From Paraburkholderia gardini (GTDB taxonomy: Bacteria; Pseudomonadota; Gammaproteobacteria; Burkholderiales; Burkholderiaceae): DNA of 64,000 nt. The notes under the pieces were generated by a model. That model saw only the letters and a program-made list of their open reading frames with translations, made no database searches and was not told the DNA's origin. The DNA lies in assembly GCF_907164575.1 (NCBI RefSeq), contig NZ_CAJQYY010000007.1, positions 1 through 64,000 on the forward strand. Reading direction: 5' to 3'. The position numbers and the translations under genes are program-made. Of the stretch, positions 28,927-38,214 are shown in pieces (within the stretch, counting starts at the first letter, position 1; every line of letters starts with the position of its first letter).

Positions 28927-30086
28927 TCGTATCGATTGGCTCGCGCCGTGCCCGATGCGCGCGCGAGGTTTGCGATGCCTCGCGCACGAGCGGGCCGGCG
29001 GCTCGCGCACGACGCGATGAACCGCGAAACCGGCTCCGCCGCCCACGCGACGAGCATTAGCGAGACGACCGCGATCGCATCGGCGGCGAGGCCGAGCGGG
29101 ACGTCGAGCAGGCCATCGGTTGCCTGATACAGCAGCGAATCGACGACGAGCGAAATCACGGTTCCCGCGACGAAACACACGAGGCCCTTGCGGCCGATCA
29201 GACTGATCCACGGCAGCCTTTGCGCGATCTTGCCGGTCCAGCCGAAGCGTACGAGCGTGGCGACCAGCCATGCGATCGCCAGAAAATTCAGCACACGCAG
29301 CCACATGAGATTCTGTTTGAAGCCCGGGGCGAGTGGCGCCGTTGCGATGGCGAGCTTGTAGTACGCCGCCGCTCCGACGACCCCCGCGGCCAGCAGGGTG
29401 ACGATCCAGCCCCAGCGACACGCGGCGACGCGCTGCCAGACCGGCTGGCAACGCGCGATCAGGCCCACTACGAACATCAGCTGCCACGCGAGCGGGTTGA
29501 AGTCCCACGGTGTGTTTCCGACGCCCGGCAGCCAGCCGGCCAGATGCGGCGCGCCGGCCCACAGCGCGACGCTGCCCGCGAGCAGCAGCCACGGCTTGCC
29601 GCGCGCGAGCGGCAGCACGACGGGCACCATCAGCGCGAAGAACGCGTACATCGGCAGCACCGACGCCAGATATGGCTGACGACGGAACAGCAGGATGTCG
29701 CCGAGCGACGCAAGCGGCGCATTGATCAGGTCATCGAGATCGTTCGTGGCGAGGTTCGGCGCGTCGACGCTGAACGCGACCATCATCGCGCTGACGAGCA
29801 GCATCAGGCCTGCGGTGACGAGAAACGCACGGTAAATCTCGAGCGAACGTTTGAGAAAGCGGTTACGGGCGATGGCATCGGTGCGACGTTCGGCGAGCGC
29901 GGCATACGCGGTTGCGGTGGCGAACCCGCCGAGGAACACGAACACTTCCGCGGCGTCGCACAACGCCCAGGCGTGCAGCGTGAAGCGCGACAGGATGCTG
30001 CCGCCGATGTGATCGACCACGATGATGAGCAGCACGAGCCCACGAAAGAAATCAAGCTCGACGAGACGGTGCTGTGACGTTTGCAT
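28923..30086 (-). CDS. opgC: OpgC-domain integral membrane protein
   Basis: 387 residues. The N-terminal RLVELDFFRGLVLLIIVVDH and FTLHAWALCDAAEVFVFLGG are the signature of OpgC/acyltransferase-3-like membrane proteins, which succinylate or otherwise modify periplasmic glucans. About ten membrane segments follow. The C-terminal tail is basic (ASCASRRPARARG). ATG 30086 gives the start usual for the family; the frame is open further up (to 30437) but the extension is not protein-like. No opgG/opgH genes lie nearby, so the substrate is inferred only from the family. Confidence 0.8.
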   Translation of the reverse strand: MQTSQHRLVELDFFRGLVLLIIVVDHIGGSILSRFTLHAWALCDAAEVFVFLGGFATATAYAALAERRTDAIARNRFLKRSLEIYRAFLVTAGLMLLVSAMMVAFSVDAPNLATNDLDDLINAPLASLGDILLFRRQPYLASVLPMYAFFALMVPVVLPLARGKPWLLLAGSVALWAGAPHLAGWLPGVGNTPWDFNPLAWQLMFVVGLIARCQPVWQRVAACRWGWIVTLLAAGVVGAAAYYKLAIATAPLAPGFKQNLMWLRVLNFLAIAWLVATLVRFGWTGKIAQRLPWISLIGRKGLVCFVAGTVISLVVDSLLYQATDGLLDVPLGLAADAIAVVSLMLVAWAAEPVSRFIASCASRRPARARGIANLARASGTARANRYD

Positions 30087-30976
30087 AAGTGTTGCCAGAA
30101 CAACCTCATGCGGGACGCACGCGAGATGCGTGGTTGCCAGCATGAGGTTTGCTGAATAAGGAGAACCGGTATCGCGTGCGTTGCCTGCGCGGCCGGAATG
30201 GCGCGCAAGGCGCGAAGCGCCACGAAAAGCGGGGAAAGCTGGTTGTGCAGGCAGTCGTGAACCGGCTGCCGGGCCGATGAAACCGGCCGGGTTGATAACG
30301 GAAATTCCCCGGCGCGACTGCGGTTTCAGCGCGTGATACAACCCGCCGATGTTAGCAGGTCCGGGCAAATCGCTTAACGAGCCCTGCAGGCACCGCTCAA
30401 TGCGCGAAGCGTTCGGGTGCGCGTGCGGTTGAAACATGCGCGATGCGGCTCAAGCGGCATCGCGTGGCAACCCGACTGAAAGCCGCGCGTATTCAAGCTT
30501 TCCCTCAAGTTCGTGAGCATGCTGCCGTTAAGAAAGAGGCGGTCGTGCCAGCCGCCGTGCGGGTTTCTGACCTGAACGGTTGCGCCGTGCTGGACGAGTC
30601 ACGGGGCCACGATCGCACCCCACGTCCGGCGGATGTCCGTTTTCGCGCCCAGGTTGCGGCGATATCGACTTCAGCCGGTCGAAATATTCGCTTCGTAAGC
30701 ATTTGTATCGAGTTGTTCGGACAGCGCGCAGATTGTGAAGCGACCATTACAATGCTGCGTGAAATCTAATCGTGAATCTGGCCCTTTTCGTGTGAGGAGT
30801 CTTTCCCTGTTGCGAGAATGAGAAGGCCGCTTCATGCGCGGACCGGCGCAAGCTGGTTGCGGACTCAACGATGTGGGTTTTCCATTGTGCCGTCCGTATA
30901 AGACGCCATTACGTGAATGCATGCCTTCTGCGCAACGTACGAAAAGCGTGGCTACTGAAAGACGCAGGAGTCGAAC
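30087..30976. other. long intergenic region, no gene recognised
   Basis: About 890 bases between the opgC-like gene (minus) and the LysM/LytM lipoprotein gene (plus). Short frames on both strands lack ribosome binding sites and protein-like composition. It must contain both promoters; I saw no RNA gene or repeat. Confidence 0.4.
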
Positions 30977-31831
30977 ATGTTGAGAAGTCGCTTCGACAGG
31001 ACAAAAACGGGTCTCGCCGGTTTGTGGGTCGCCGTGGCGATCAGCGGTTGTGCGAACGTCGGGCAGCAAGGTGCTTCGGCGGATAACGCGGCCGCGAGCG
31101 CGCAGGCCGCGGCGGCTGCCGCACAGGCATCCGATGCAGCCACGCAGGCGCAGCAGGCAGCAAGCGATGCGGTTACCACCCGCACCGTCACGACGACAAA
31201 AACGATCCATTACCGGGTCAAACGCGGTGACACACTGGCTCGCATCGCGCAGAAGAACAATTGCAGCGTGAAGGATCTGCTGGCGTGGAACCGGATGAAC
31301 GCTTCGGCGCACGTGAAGAAAGGGCAGGTGCTGCGCATCGTCACGCAGCAGACGGTGACCACGACTGTCGATGCGAATGGCAATCCGGTCGCTGCGCGCG
31401 CACCGGCGAGTTCCGCGGATTCACGCGCGATGGCAGCGCAGACCAGGCGTGCCGCAAAGAGCGTGGCGCTGGCGTGGCCGGCGCAGGGTGTCGTCGTCGA
31501 GCCGTTCCAGGCGGGTGAAACAAGGGGTATCGAAATCGCGGGCAATGCCGGCGATCCCGTGCGCGCGGCCGCCGACGGCAAGGTCATGTATGCCGGCACC
31601 GGGCTCAACGAGTACGGCAGTCTCATCATCGTCCAGCACAACAAGGACTTTCTGACGGCTTACTCGCACAACCGCAAGCTGCTCGTCAAAACGGGCGACA
31701 TCGTGCATCAGGGACAGCAGATTGCCGAAATGGGCAACGAGAACAACACACGTGTCTCCGTGTTGTTCGAGCTGCGTCACGACGGCATGCCGATCGATCC
31801 AATGCCGTATCTGCCGCAAGGGCGCGGCTAG
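30977..31831 (+). CDS. nlpD: LysM-LytM (M23-like) lipoprotein, NlpD-type amidase activator
   Basis: 284 residues. A signal peptide ends in the lipobox AISGC (C at about 25), so this is an outer-membrane lipoprotein. An alanine-rich linker precedes one LysM domain (HYRVKRGDTLARIAQKN...VKKGQVLRIV, about 76-118). The C-terminal M23/LytM domain (about 175-280) lacks the zinc ligands: the first His-Asp motif reads TRGIEIA and the HxH position reads SVLFELR. It is therefore probably not a peptidase but an activator of cell-division amidases, like NlpD. ATG 30977 has AGGAG at a good distance. The gene symbol is by function class; genomic context does not include pcm/rpoS as in many bacteria. Confidence 0.75.
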   Translation: MLRSRFDRTKTGLAGLWVAVAISGCANVGQQGASADNAAASAQAAAAAAQASDAATQAQQAASDAVTTRTVTTTKTIHYRVKRGDTLARIAQKNNCSVKDLLAWNRMNASAHVKKGQVLRIVTQQTVTTTVDANGNPVAARAPASSADSRAMAAQTRRAAKSVALAWPAQGVVVEPFQAGETRGIEIAGNAGDPVRAAADGKVMYAGTGLNEYGSLIIVQHNKDFLTAYSHNRKLLVKTGDIVHQGQQIAEMGNENNTRVSVLFELRHDGMPIDPMPYLPQGRG

Positions 31832-31869
31832 GCGCATTGTTTCGTTCAAACCCTGACGACGCAAAATAA

Positions 31870-31902
31870 GACAGCCCCGGCAAGTCGCTTGCCGGGGCTG
31901 TC
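31870..31902. terminator. bidirectional intrinsic terminator
   Basis: A perfect 15-bp stem, GACAGCCCCGGCAAG with CTTGCCGGGGCTGTC, and a three-base loop, between the convergent lipoprotein gene and prpD. On the minus strand the stem is followed by TTATTTT, so it can end prpD transcripts; on the plus strand it is followed by a weaker T-containing stretch. Confidence 0.85.
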
Positions 31903-31947
31903 TGTCGTTGCCTGATGGTGTAGCCTGGCTGCCTGGTTTCAGCGCGC

Positions 31948-33399
31948 TCAGATCACATACAGATCGACGTATTCATTGACCGGCGTGGCTTCGAGCCTTG
32001 CCTGATCCAGCGACACGTCGAGAATCGCCTGTTGCTGCTTCGCCGGGAAACGTCGGGCGAGGTTGGTTTTAAACTTCTCGACCAGCAGCGGAATGCCGTC
32101 GGTGCGCCGCCGCTTGTGGCCGATCGGATATTCGACGACGACCTCGTCGAACTTCGAACCGTCACTGAATTCGACCGTGAGCGCGTTCGCGATCGAGCGC
32201 TTTTCCGGGTTGTGATAATCCTGCGTGAACTGCGTGTCCTCGACGCATTCCATCTTGTCGCGCAGCGCATCGATACGCGCGTCCTGGGCGATCGAATCTT
32301 CGTAATCGGCTGCCGTCAGGCGACCGTGAATCAGCGGCACGGCGATCATGTACTGGATGCAGTGATCGCGGTCGGCCGGATTGTTCAGCGGACCCTTTTT
32401 ATCGATGATGCGAATCGCCGCCTCGTGCGTGCGGATCGTGATCTTGCTGATGTCCTCGACTTTTTTGCCGGCTGCACGCAGCTTTTCATGCAGGGTCATC
32501 GCGGCTTCCACGGCAGTCTGCGAGTGGAATTCGGCCGGGAACGAGATCTTGAACAGCACGTTCTCCATCACGTACGAGCCGTACGGACGCTGGAACTGGA
32601 ACGCGTTGCCCTTGAAGAGCACGTCGTAAAAGCCCCACGTTTTAGCGCTCAGCACGGACGGATAGCCCATTTCGCCGGTCTTCGCGATCAGCGCGAGACG
32701 TACGGCGCGCGAGGTCGCATCACCCGCGGCCCACGACTTGCGCGAGCCCGTGTTCGGCGCGTGACGGTAGGTGCGCAGCGAGTGGCCATCGACGAACGCG
32801 AGCGACACCGCGTTGATCAGCTCATCGCGCGTGAGGCCGATCAGCTGGCCGACCACGGCGGTCGAGGCGAGCTTCACGAGCAGCACGTGATCGAGCCCGA
32901 CCTTGTTGAACGAGTTTTCGAGCGCGATGCAGCCCTGGATTTCGTGCGCCTTGATCATGCCGACCAGGACGTCTTTCATCGTCAGCGGCTTTTTGCCCGC
33001 GGCGATGGCGTTGCGCGAGAGCCAGTCGGCGGTGGCGAGAATGCCGCCGAGGTTGTCCGACGGATGGCCCCATTCAGCGGCGAGCCACGTGTCGTTGAAG
33101 TCGAGCCAGCGGATCATCGCGCCGATGTTGAAGGCGGCCTGCACCGGATCGAGCTGGAACGAGGTGCCCGGCACCTTCGCGCCGTTCGGCACGATCGTGC
33201 CGGGCACGATCGGTCCCATCAGTTTCGTGCAGGCGGGGTACGTGAGTGCCTCGAGTCCGCAGCCGAGCGTGTCGATCAGGCAGTTACGCGCTGTTTCGAG
33301 CGCGAGCGTGCTGTCGATCGTGTAGTTGAGCACGTAATCGACGATATCGACGAGAACTTGATCCGGTTCGGGCCGGACGTTGGAGATGTGTTGGCTCAT
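31948..33399 (-). CDS. prpD: 2-methylcitrate dehydratase
   Basis: 483 residues, MmgE/PrpD family. It dehydrates 2-methylcitrate to 2-methyl-cis-aconitate in the propionate-degrading methylcitrate cycle. Recognisable segments are [55 protein letters not shown], and [20 protein letters not shown]. The length matches E. coli PrpD. It lies 184 bases after prpC on the same strand, with an intrinsic terminator between them, so its expression may depend on read-through or on its own promoter. No AcnD/PrpF pair is present, consistent with use of PrpD. Confidence 0.95.
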   Translation of the reverse strand: MSQHISNVRPEPDQVLVDIVDYVLNYTIDSTLALETARNCLIDTLGCGLEALTYPACTKLMGPIVPGTIVPNGAKVPGTSFQLDPVQAAFNIGAMIRWLDFNDTWLAAEWGHPSDNLGGILATADWLSRNAIAAGKKPLTMKDVLVGMIKAHEIQGCIALENSFNKVGLDHVLLVKLASTAVVGQLIGLTRDELINAVSLAFVDGHSLRTYRHAPNTGSRKSWAAGDATSRAVRLALIAKTGEMGYPSVLSAKTWGFYDVLFKGNAFQFQRPYGSYVMENVLFKISFPAEFHSQTAVEAAMTLHEKLRAAGKKVEDISKITIRTHEAAIRIIDKKGPLNNPADRDHCIQYMIAVPLIHGRLTAADYEDSIAQDARIDALRDKMECVEDTQFTQDYHNPEKRSIANALTVEFSDGSKFDEVVVEYPIGHKRRRTDGIPLLVEKFKTNLARRFPAKQQQAILDVSLDQARLEATPVNEYVDLYVI

Positions 33400-33459
33400 G
33401 GTGTCTTGTGGTCAGGTGGTACACCGGGCGCGAGTTGCAGCGTCCGGAAATATCCGGGT

Positions 33460-33499
33460 AAAAAAACAGCCTTGACTCGTGGGTTGAGCGAGTCAAGGC
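33460..33499 (-). terminator. intrinsic terminator between prpC and prpD
   Basis: Read on the minus strand, an 11-bp stem GCCTTGACTCG/CGAGTCAAGGC with a nine-base loop is followed by TG and seven T residues. This is a textbook rho-independent terminator placed after prpC and before prpD, so it may lower prpD expression relative to prpBC. Confidence 0.85.
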
Positions 33500-33583
33500 C
33501 CAACTTCATCGCGTCGCGCGTCGTGCACGCGATGGAGGAGAAACATGCGGCGCTTTCACTGCGCCGCCGATGGGCCCGCTCGC

Positions 33584-34753
33584 TCAGCCGCGCTTTGCCA
33601 GCGGCACGAACGGCAAATTGTCCGGACCGGTGTAATTCGCACTGGGTCGGATGATCTTGTTGTCGATGCGCTGCTCGATGATGTGCGCGCTCCAGCCCGC
33701 GGTTCGCGCGATCACGAAAAGCGGCGTGAACATCGCCGTCGGCACGCCCATCATGTGATACGACACCGCGCTGAACCAGTCGAGATTCGGGAACATCTTC
33801 TTCGCATCGGCCATCACCGTTTCGAGCCGCTCGGCGATGCTGAAGAGCTTCAGGTTCCCGGCTTCCTTCGACAGCTTCTTGGCGACGTCCTTGATCACCT
33901 TGTTGCGCGGGTCCGAGATCGTGTACACCGGATGGCCGAAACCGATCACGACTTCCTTGTTCTCCACGCGCCGGCGGATATCCGCTTCGGCTTCATCGGG
34001 CGTCTGGTAGCGCGACTGGATCTCGAACGCGACTTCATTCGCGCCGCCGTGCTTCGGGCCGCGCAGCGCGCCGATCGCACCGGTGATCGCCGAATAGAGG
34101 TCCGAGCCCGTGCCCGCGATCACGCGGCCGGTAAAGGTCGATGCATTGAACTCATGCTCGGCGTAAAGATTGAGCGACGTGTGCATCGCCTCGACCCACG
34201 ACTTCGACGGCGCGACGCCGTGCAGCAGATGCAGGAAGTGGCCGCCGATCGAATCGTCGTCGGTTTCGACCTCGATACGCTTGCCGTTGTGCGAGTAGTG
34301 ATACCAGTAGAGCAGCATCGAACCGAGCGACGCCATCAGCCGGTCGGCGATATCGCGCGCGCCTGGCAGATTGTGGTCGTCTTTCTCGGGCAGCACGGTG
34401 CCGAGCATCGAGACGCCGGTGCGCATCACGTCCATCGGATGGGCCGACGCGGGAATCCATTCGAGCGCGGCCTTCAGGTTCGCGGGCAGGCCGCGCAATG
34501 CCTTGAGCTTCGTCTTGTAGGCCGCCAGTTCAGCCTGCGTGGGCAGCTTTTCGTGCACGAGCAGGTACGCGATTTCCTCGAACTCGCACGTGGTGGCGAT
34601 GTCGAGGATGTCGTAGCCGCGGTAGTGCAGGTCGTTGCCGGTCTTGCCGACCGTGCACAACGCCGTGTTGCCCGCCGTCACGCCCGACAGGGCGACGGAT
34701 TTCTTCGGTTTGAATGCGCCGGCTGCAGGCGCGCTGTTATCTGCTTCGCTCAT
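33584..34753 (-). CDS. prpC: 2-methylcitrate synthase
   Basis: 389 residues, citrate synthase fold. It condenses propionyl-CoA with oxaloacetate. Active-site regions: [17 protein letters not shown] (His in KHGGAN), [15 protein letters not shown] (His in GFGHPVY) and [12 protein letters not shown]. The early segment [20 protein letters not shown] is typical of PrpC. ATG 34753 has GAGG eight bases upstream; the frame is open to 34831 but the extension overlaps the prpB end and is not expected. It lies 22 bases after prpB. Confidence 0.95.
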   Translation of the reverse strand: MSEADNSAPAAGAFKPKKSVALSGVTAGNTALCTVGKTGNDLHYRGYDILDIATTCEFEEIAYLLVHEKLPTQAELAAYKTKLKALRGLPANLKAALEWIPASAHPMDVMRTGVSMLGTVLPEKDDHNLPGARDIADRLMASLGSMLLYWYHYSHNGKRIEVETDDDSIGGHFLHLLHGVAPSKSWVEAMHTSLNLYAEHEFNASTFTGRVIAGTGSDLYSAITGAIGALRGPKHGGANEVAFEIQSRYQTPDEAEADIRRRVENKEVVIGFGHPVYTISDPRNKVIKDVAKKLSKEAGNLKLFSIAERLETVMADAKKMFPNLDWFSAVSYHMMGVPTAMFTPLFVIARTAGWSAHIIEQRIDNKIIRPSANYTGPDNLPFVPLAKRG

Positions 34754-34775
34754 GGTGTCGTCCTCAAGGTCCTGA

Positions 34776-35666
34776 TTATTTCTGTCCGGCAAACAGCGCG
34801 TCGAGCTTGTCTTCGTACGCGTGATAGCCAAGGTAGTCGTACAGATCGGCGCGCGACTGCATGGTTTCCACCGCAGCCTTTTGCGTTCCGTCGCGCTTCA
34901 CGACTTCGTAGAAGTTGAGCGCGGCTGCATTCATCGCGCGATACGCGCCGCAGCAGTAGAGCGCGATGTCGACGTTCGCGTCGCGCAGTTCGGCGGTGGT
35001 GAAAAACGGCGTCGAGCCGAATTCGGTCAGGTTCGCGAGAATCGGCACCTTGACCGCGGCCTTGAAGCGGCGATAGTCGTCGAGCGATTTCATTGCTTCG
35101 GGGAAGATCATGTCCGCGCCGGCTTCGACATACGTCACCGCGCGCTCGATCGCCGCATCGATGCCTTCGACCGCGGCGGCGTCGGTGCGCGCCATGATGA
35201 CGAACTGGTCGTCGGTGCGGGCATCGACGGCGGCCTTCACGCGATCGACCATCTCTTCCTTCGACACGCATTCCTTGCCCGGACGATGGCCGCAACGCTT
35301 CTGGCCGACCTGGTCTTCCAGATGCACAGCCGCGACGCCCGCCTTGATGAACGACTTCACGGTGCGCGCGATGTTGAACGCGCCACCCCAGCCGGTATCG
35401 ATATCCACGAGCAGCGGAAGGTTCGTTGCATCGGTGATGCGCCGGGCGTCGATCAGGACGTCGTCCATCGTGCTGATGCCGAGATCGGGTACGCCCAGCG
35501 AATTGGCCGCGACGCCGCCGCCCGACAGATAGACCGCCTTGAAACCGACGGCCTCGGCCATCTTCGCCGCGTAGGCGGTAATCGCGCCGACAACCTGCAG
35601 CGGCTGTTCAGTGGCAACTGCGGCGCGGAACGCCGCGCCGGCGCCTGCTGGATTTCCTGTGTTCAC
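34776..35666 (-). CDS. prpB: 2-methylisocitrate lyase
   Basis: 296 residues, isocitrate lyase/PEP mutase family. It splits 2-methylisocitrate into pyruvate and succinate. The catalytic loop reads [10 protein letters not shown], the metal-binding strand [11 protein letters not shown], and [19 protein letters not shown] is the PrpB-type N-terminal region. Translation starts at a GTG with an excellent AAGGAG five bases upstream. It is the first gene of prpBC(D), about 22 bases downstream of a predicted sigma-54 start site. Confidence 0.96.
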   Translation of the reverse strand: MNTGNPAGAGAAFRAAVATEQPLQVVGAITAYAAKMAEAVGFKAVYLSGGGVAANSLGVPDLGISTMDDVLIDARRITDATNLPLLVDIDTGWGGAFNIARTVKSFIKAGVAAVHLEDQVGQKRCGHRPGKECVSKEEMVDRVKAAVDARTDDQFVIMARTDAAAVEGIDAAIERAVTYVEAGADMIFPEAMKSLDDYRRFKAAVKVPILANLTEFGSTPFFTTAELRDANVDIALYCCGAYRAMNAAALNFYEVVKRDGTQKAAVETMQSRADLYDYLGYHAYEDKLDALFAGQK

Positions 35667-35698
35667 AACATCTCCTTGACCATGACTGGACCCTGTAC

Positions 35699-35714
35699 AG
35701 CAAGGAACGGGCCA
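35699..35714 (-). promoter_or_regulatory. sigma-54 (-24/-12) promoter of prpB
   Basis: On the minus strand the sequence is TGGCCCGTTCCTTGCT, one mismatch from TGGCACG-N4-TTGC(A/T). The GG and GC elements are at the correct spacing, and transcription would start near 35688, about 20 bases before the prpB GTG. This fits the sigma-54-dependent activator encoded divergently. Confidence 0.75.
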
Positions 35715-35780
35715 GTCACATGAAAACGCGCTAAACCATTGATTTAAAAGACGATCGCTAATTCGCGGTTTGACCGTGTG

Positions 35781-35817
35781 ATTTCATAAATGAAATTTAA
35801 AATTTCATCGATGAAGT
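35781..35817. promoter_or_regulatory. paired PrpR operator dyads
   Basis: Two dyads, ATTTCAT-AA-ATGAAAT (35781-35796) and ATTTCAT-CG-ATGAAGT (35802-35817), have centres 21 bases apart, two helical turns. They lie about 70-105 bases upstream of the predicted prpB -24/-12 promoter and just before prpR, the position expected for enhancer-type binding by PrpR. Assignment to PrpR is inferred from context. Confidence 0.7.
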
Positions 35818-35867
35818 ATGATGCATAATCTCAGGATGAATTTCGACGCCACGAAACCCGAGCGATC

Positions 35868-37841
35868 ATGATGCCGCTTCCCGTATCCGGCCCGCGTCCG
35901 CGCATGTGGGCGATCGGTATCAGCAAGCTGCGCGACCTGTACCGGGACATCGCGGGTGAATACGATGGCCGCGCCGATCTGCGGCTTATCTCACGTGGCT
36001 TCGAAGACGCCGTCAACGAAATCGCGGCGGCGGGCGCGAACCGTCCGGACATCGTCGTTGCCGCCGGATCGAACGGGACGTACCTGAAAGCGCGCGTCAA
36101 CGTGCCGGTCGTACTGGTCGCACCGACCGGCTTCGACGTCATGCATGCGCTGGCGCGCGCGCGGCGCGATGGCGCATCGGTTGGGCTCGTCACACACGGC
36201 GAAACGCCTGGCGAGCTGCGCCGTTTCGTTTCCGCCTACGGTATCGACGTCGTGTTCGGCTCCTACGAATCCGCACAGGACGCGGAAACGTGCGTGCTCG
36301 ATCTGCGCGATCGCGGCGTCGAAACGGTGGTCGGGCCGGGGCTCGTCACCGACCTCGCCGCGAGAGCCGGCATGGGCGCGGTGTTTCTGTATTCGCGTGC
36401 TTCGGTGCGCGCCGCGTTCGATAACGCGCTCGATGTCGCGCAAGCCACCTGGCGCGAAGCGGTGCGCCGGCAGCGGCTCGACAGCGTGTTGCAACATCTG
36501 CGCGACGGCGTCGTCGCGCTCGATGCGCAGGGGCGCGTCGAAGCGATCAACCAGCGCCTCGCGCTCACGCTCGGTATTGATCCCGCCACCGCGGCCGGCA
36601 AGCTGCTGCTCGATCTCGCGCCCGATATCGCCAACGCCGTGCCCGACGCCGAGGGCGAATCGCTGGAAACGGTGCGCGGCGTGAGCTATGTCGTGCATCG
36701 CGGTCCGCTCGCCGATAACGGCGTCACCAGTGGCACTGTGCTGACGTTCCAGGAATCGCGCGCGGTCGAACGGCTCGACCGGACGCTGCGGTCGCGGCAG
36801 CGCGCGCAACAGTTCGCCGCGCGCTACACGCTCGATGACATCGTCGGCGAGTGCGCGGCCATCGAGCGGGTGCGCAGCCTCGTGCGACGCTACGCGCAGT
36901 CGGAAGCGACGGTTCTGATTCGCGGTGAAAGCGGCACCGGCAAGGAGATGGTGGCGCAGAGCATCCATCAGGCGAGCGCGCGACGCGACTTTCCGTTTGT
37001 CGCGATCAATTGCGGCTCGTTTCCCGAAGCGCTGCTGGAGAGCGAACTTTTTGGCTATGAAGAGGGCGCGTTTACCGGCGCGCGACGCGGCGGCAAGGCG
37101 GGCCTGATCGAAGCGGCGCATCGCGGCACGCTCTTTCTCGACGAGATCGGCGAAATGCCGTTGCCGCTGCAAAGCCGTCTGTTGCGTGTGTTGCAGGAAC
37201 GCGAAGTCGTGCGGCTCGGTTCGACGGAGCCGACGCGCATCGACGTGCGTATCGTCGCGGCGACGCATCGTGGTTTGACAGAAGGCATCGACGCCGGCGA
37301 GTTTCGCGCCGATCTGTATTACCGGCTCAATATTCTGAACATCGCACTGCCGCCGCTGCGCGAACGGCAGGTGGACATTCTGCCGCTCGCCGCTGAACTG
37401 CTCGTGCAGACTGCGCGCCGCGAGCCGCGTCTGGCACGGCAGATTCACAACGTCACCGACGCGGCGAAAGTGCTGCACGCGGTTCGTGTTCCGTTAAGCG
37501 AACATCCGTGGCCCGGTAACGTGCGCGAGTTACAGAATGTGATCGAACGGATCGCGGTCGAACTCGCGGACCCGGATGCAGTTGAACTGACGGGCGATGT
37601 GCTGCGTTCTATCGCACCCGAACTGTTCGAGCGTGCATCGCGCGAAGCGGCGAGCCTGACGTTGCGTCAGCGCAGCCGCCGCGTCGAAGCCGACGAGATT
37701 CGCGCCGCGCTCGACGCATGCAATGGCGACCGTGACCAGGTGTGCGAGATGCTCGGCATCAGCAAGACGACGTTGTGGCGCAAGCTGAACGATGTCGCAC
37801 AAGCCAGCGGTGCAAAGCCGCGAAGCCGTTCGTTGCGCTAG
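35868..37841 (+). CDS. prpR: propionate catabolism regulator, sigma-54-dependent activator
   Basis: 657 residues. The N-terminal ~190 residues are a PrpR_N sensory domain (WAIGISKLRDLYRDIAGEYD; VVAAGSNGTYLKARVNVPVV) that senses 2-methylcitrate in known members. A PAS-like segment follows (DSVLQHLRDGVVALDAQGRVEAI). The AAA+ domain has Walker A RGESGTGKEM (K359) and the sigma-54 loop EEGAFTGARR (400-405), then FLDEIGEMPL. The C-terminus has a Fis-type helix-turn-helix (CNGDRDQVCEMLGISKTTLWRKL). Transcribed divergently from prpB across a 201-base gap containing the operator dyads and the prpB promoter. Confidence 0.95.
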   Translation: MMPLPVSGPRPRMWAIGISKLRDLYRDIAGEYDGRADLRLISRGFEDAVNEIAAAGANRPDIVVAAGSNGTYLKARVNVPVVLVAPTGFDVMHALARARRDGASVGLVTHGETPGELRRFVSAYGIDVVFGSYESAQDAETCVLDLRDRGVETVVGPGLVTDLAARAGMGAVFLYSRASVRAAFDNALDVAQATWREAVRRQRLDSVLQHLRDGVVALDAQGRVEAINQRLALTLGIDPATAAGKLLLDLAPDIANAVPDAEGESLETVRGVSYVVHRGPLADNGVTSGTVLTFQESRAVERLDRTLRSRQRAQQFAARYTLDDIVGECAAIERVRSLVRRYAQSEATVLIRGESGTGKEMVAQSIHQASARRDFPFVAINCGSFPEALLESELFGYEEGAFTGARRGGKAGLIEAAHRGTLFLDEIGEMPLPLQSRLLRVLQEREVVRLGSTEPTRIDVRIVAATHRGLTEGIDAGEFRADLYYRLNILNIALPPLRERQVDILPLAAELLVQTARREPRLARQIHNVTDAAKVLHAVRVPLSEHPWPGNVRELQNVIERIAVELADPDAVELTGDVLRSIAPELFERASREAASLTLRQRSRRVEADEIRAALDACNGDRDQVCEMLGISKTTLWRKLNDVAQASGAKPRSRSLR

Positions 37842-38214
37842 CAACGGACCGGACGAGACGCATCGGGAGACCTCCCGCAGAACCTCACCTTTGATTGCAC
37901 GCTGCGCTGAAACAATCGCGACAAAAGCGGGCGAATTCTTGCGCAAGCAATGCCATCGAGCGGTTCAAACAAGTGAACGACGCATAAAATCCCCTGAAAC
38001 AAGGGGATTTAGCGCAGTCTGAAATGCATGATGATGACGTTGTCAATAGCGAAACGTCCTTTGCGCGACCTGACGCACGGAATCCGGCCGCTTCAGGTTG
38101 AAAAAACAATGGTGAGGATATTCGGGACCCGCCGGCGTGCACCTGGCTAGCGGGGAACCTTCACGAGATCATGCAATCGAAACGCACCATGACCATTCCG
38201 GCAAACATCCAGCC
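37842..38214 (+). terminator. intergenic region with terminator-like hairpin after prpR
   Basis: The hairpin AAATCCCCT (37987-37995)/AGGGGATTT (38002-38010) has a six-base loop and ends in T residues, so it can terminate prpR transcripts. The remaining bases up to the beta-lactamase ATG at 38215 carry no gene that I can support. Confidence 0.55.

Noticed and set aside
27949..29592. 547-residue minus-strand frame across the AI-2E-family gene
   Set aside because: Composition is dominated by Arg, Ala, Glu and His with no motifs, and both real genes in the region are clear.
35991..37478. 495-residue antisense frame across prpR
   Set aside because: Shadow of the sigma-54 activator gene, rich in Arg/His/Gln, no start signal.
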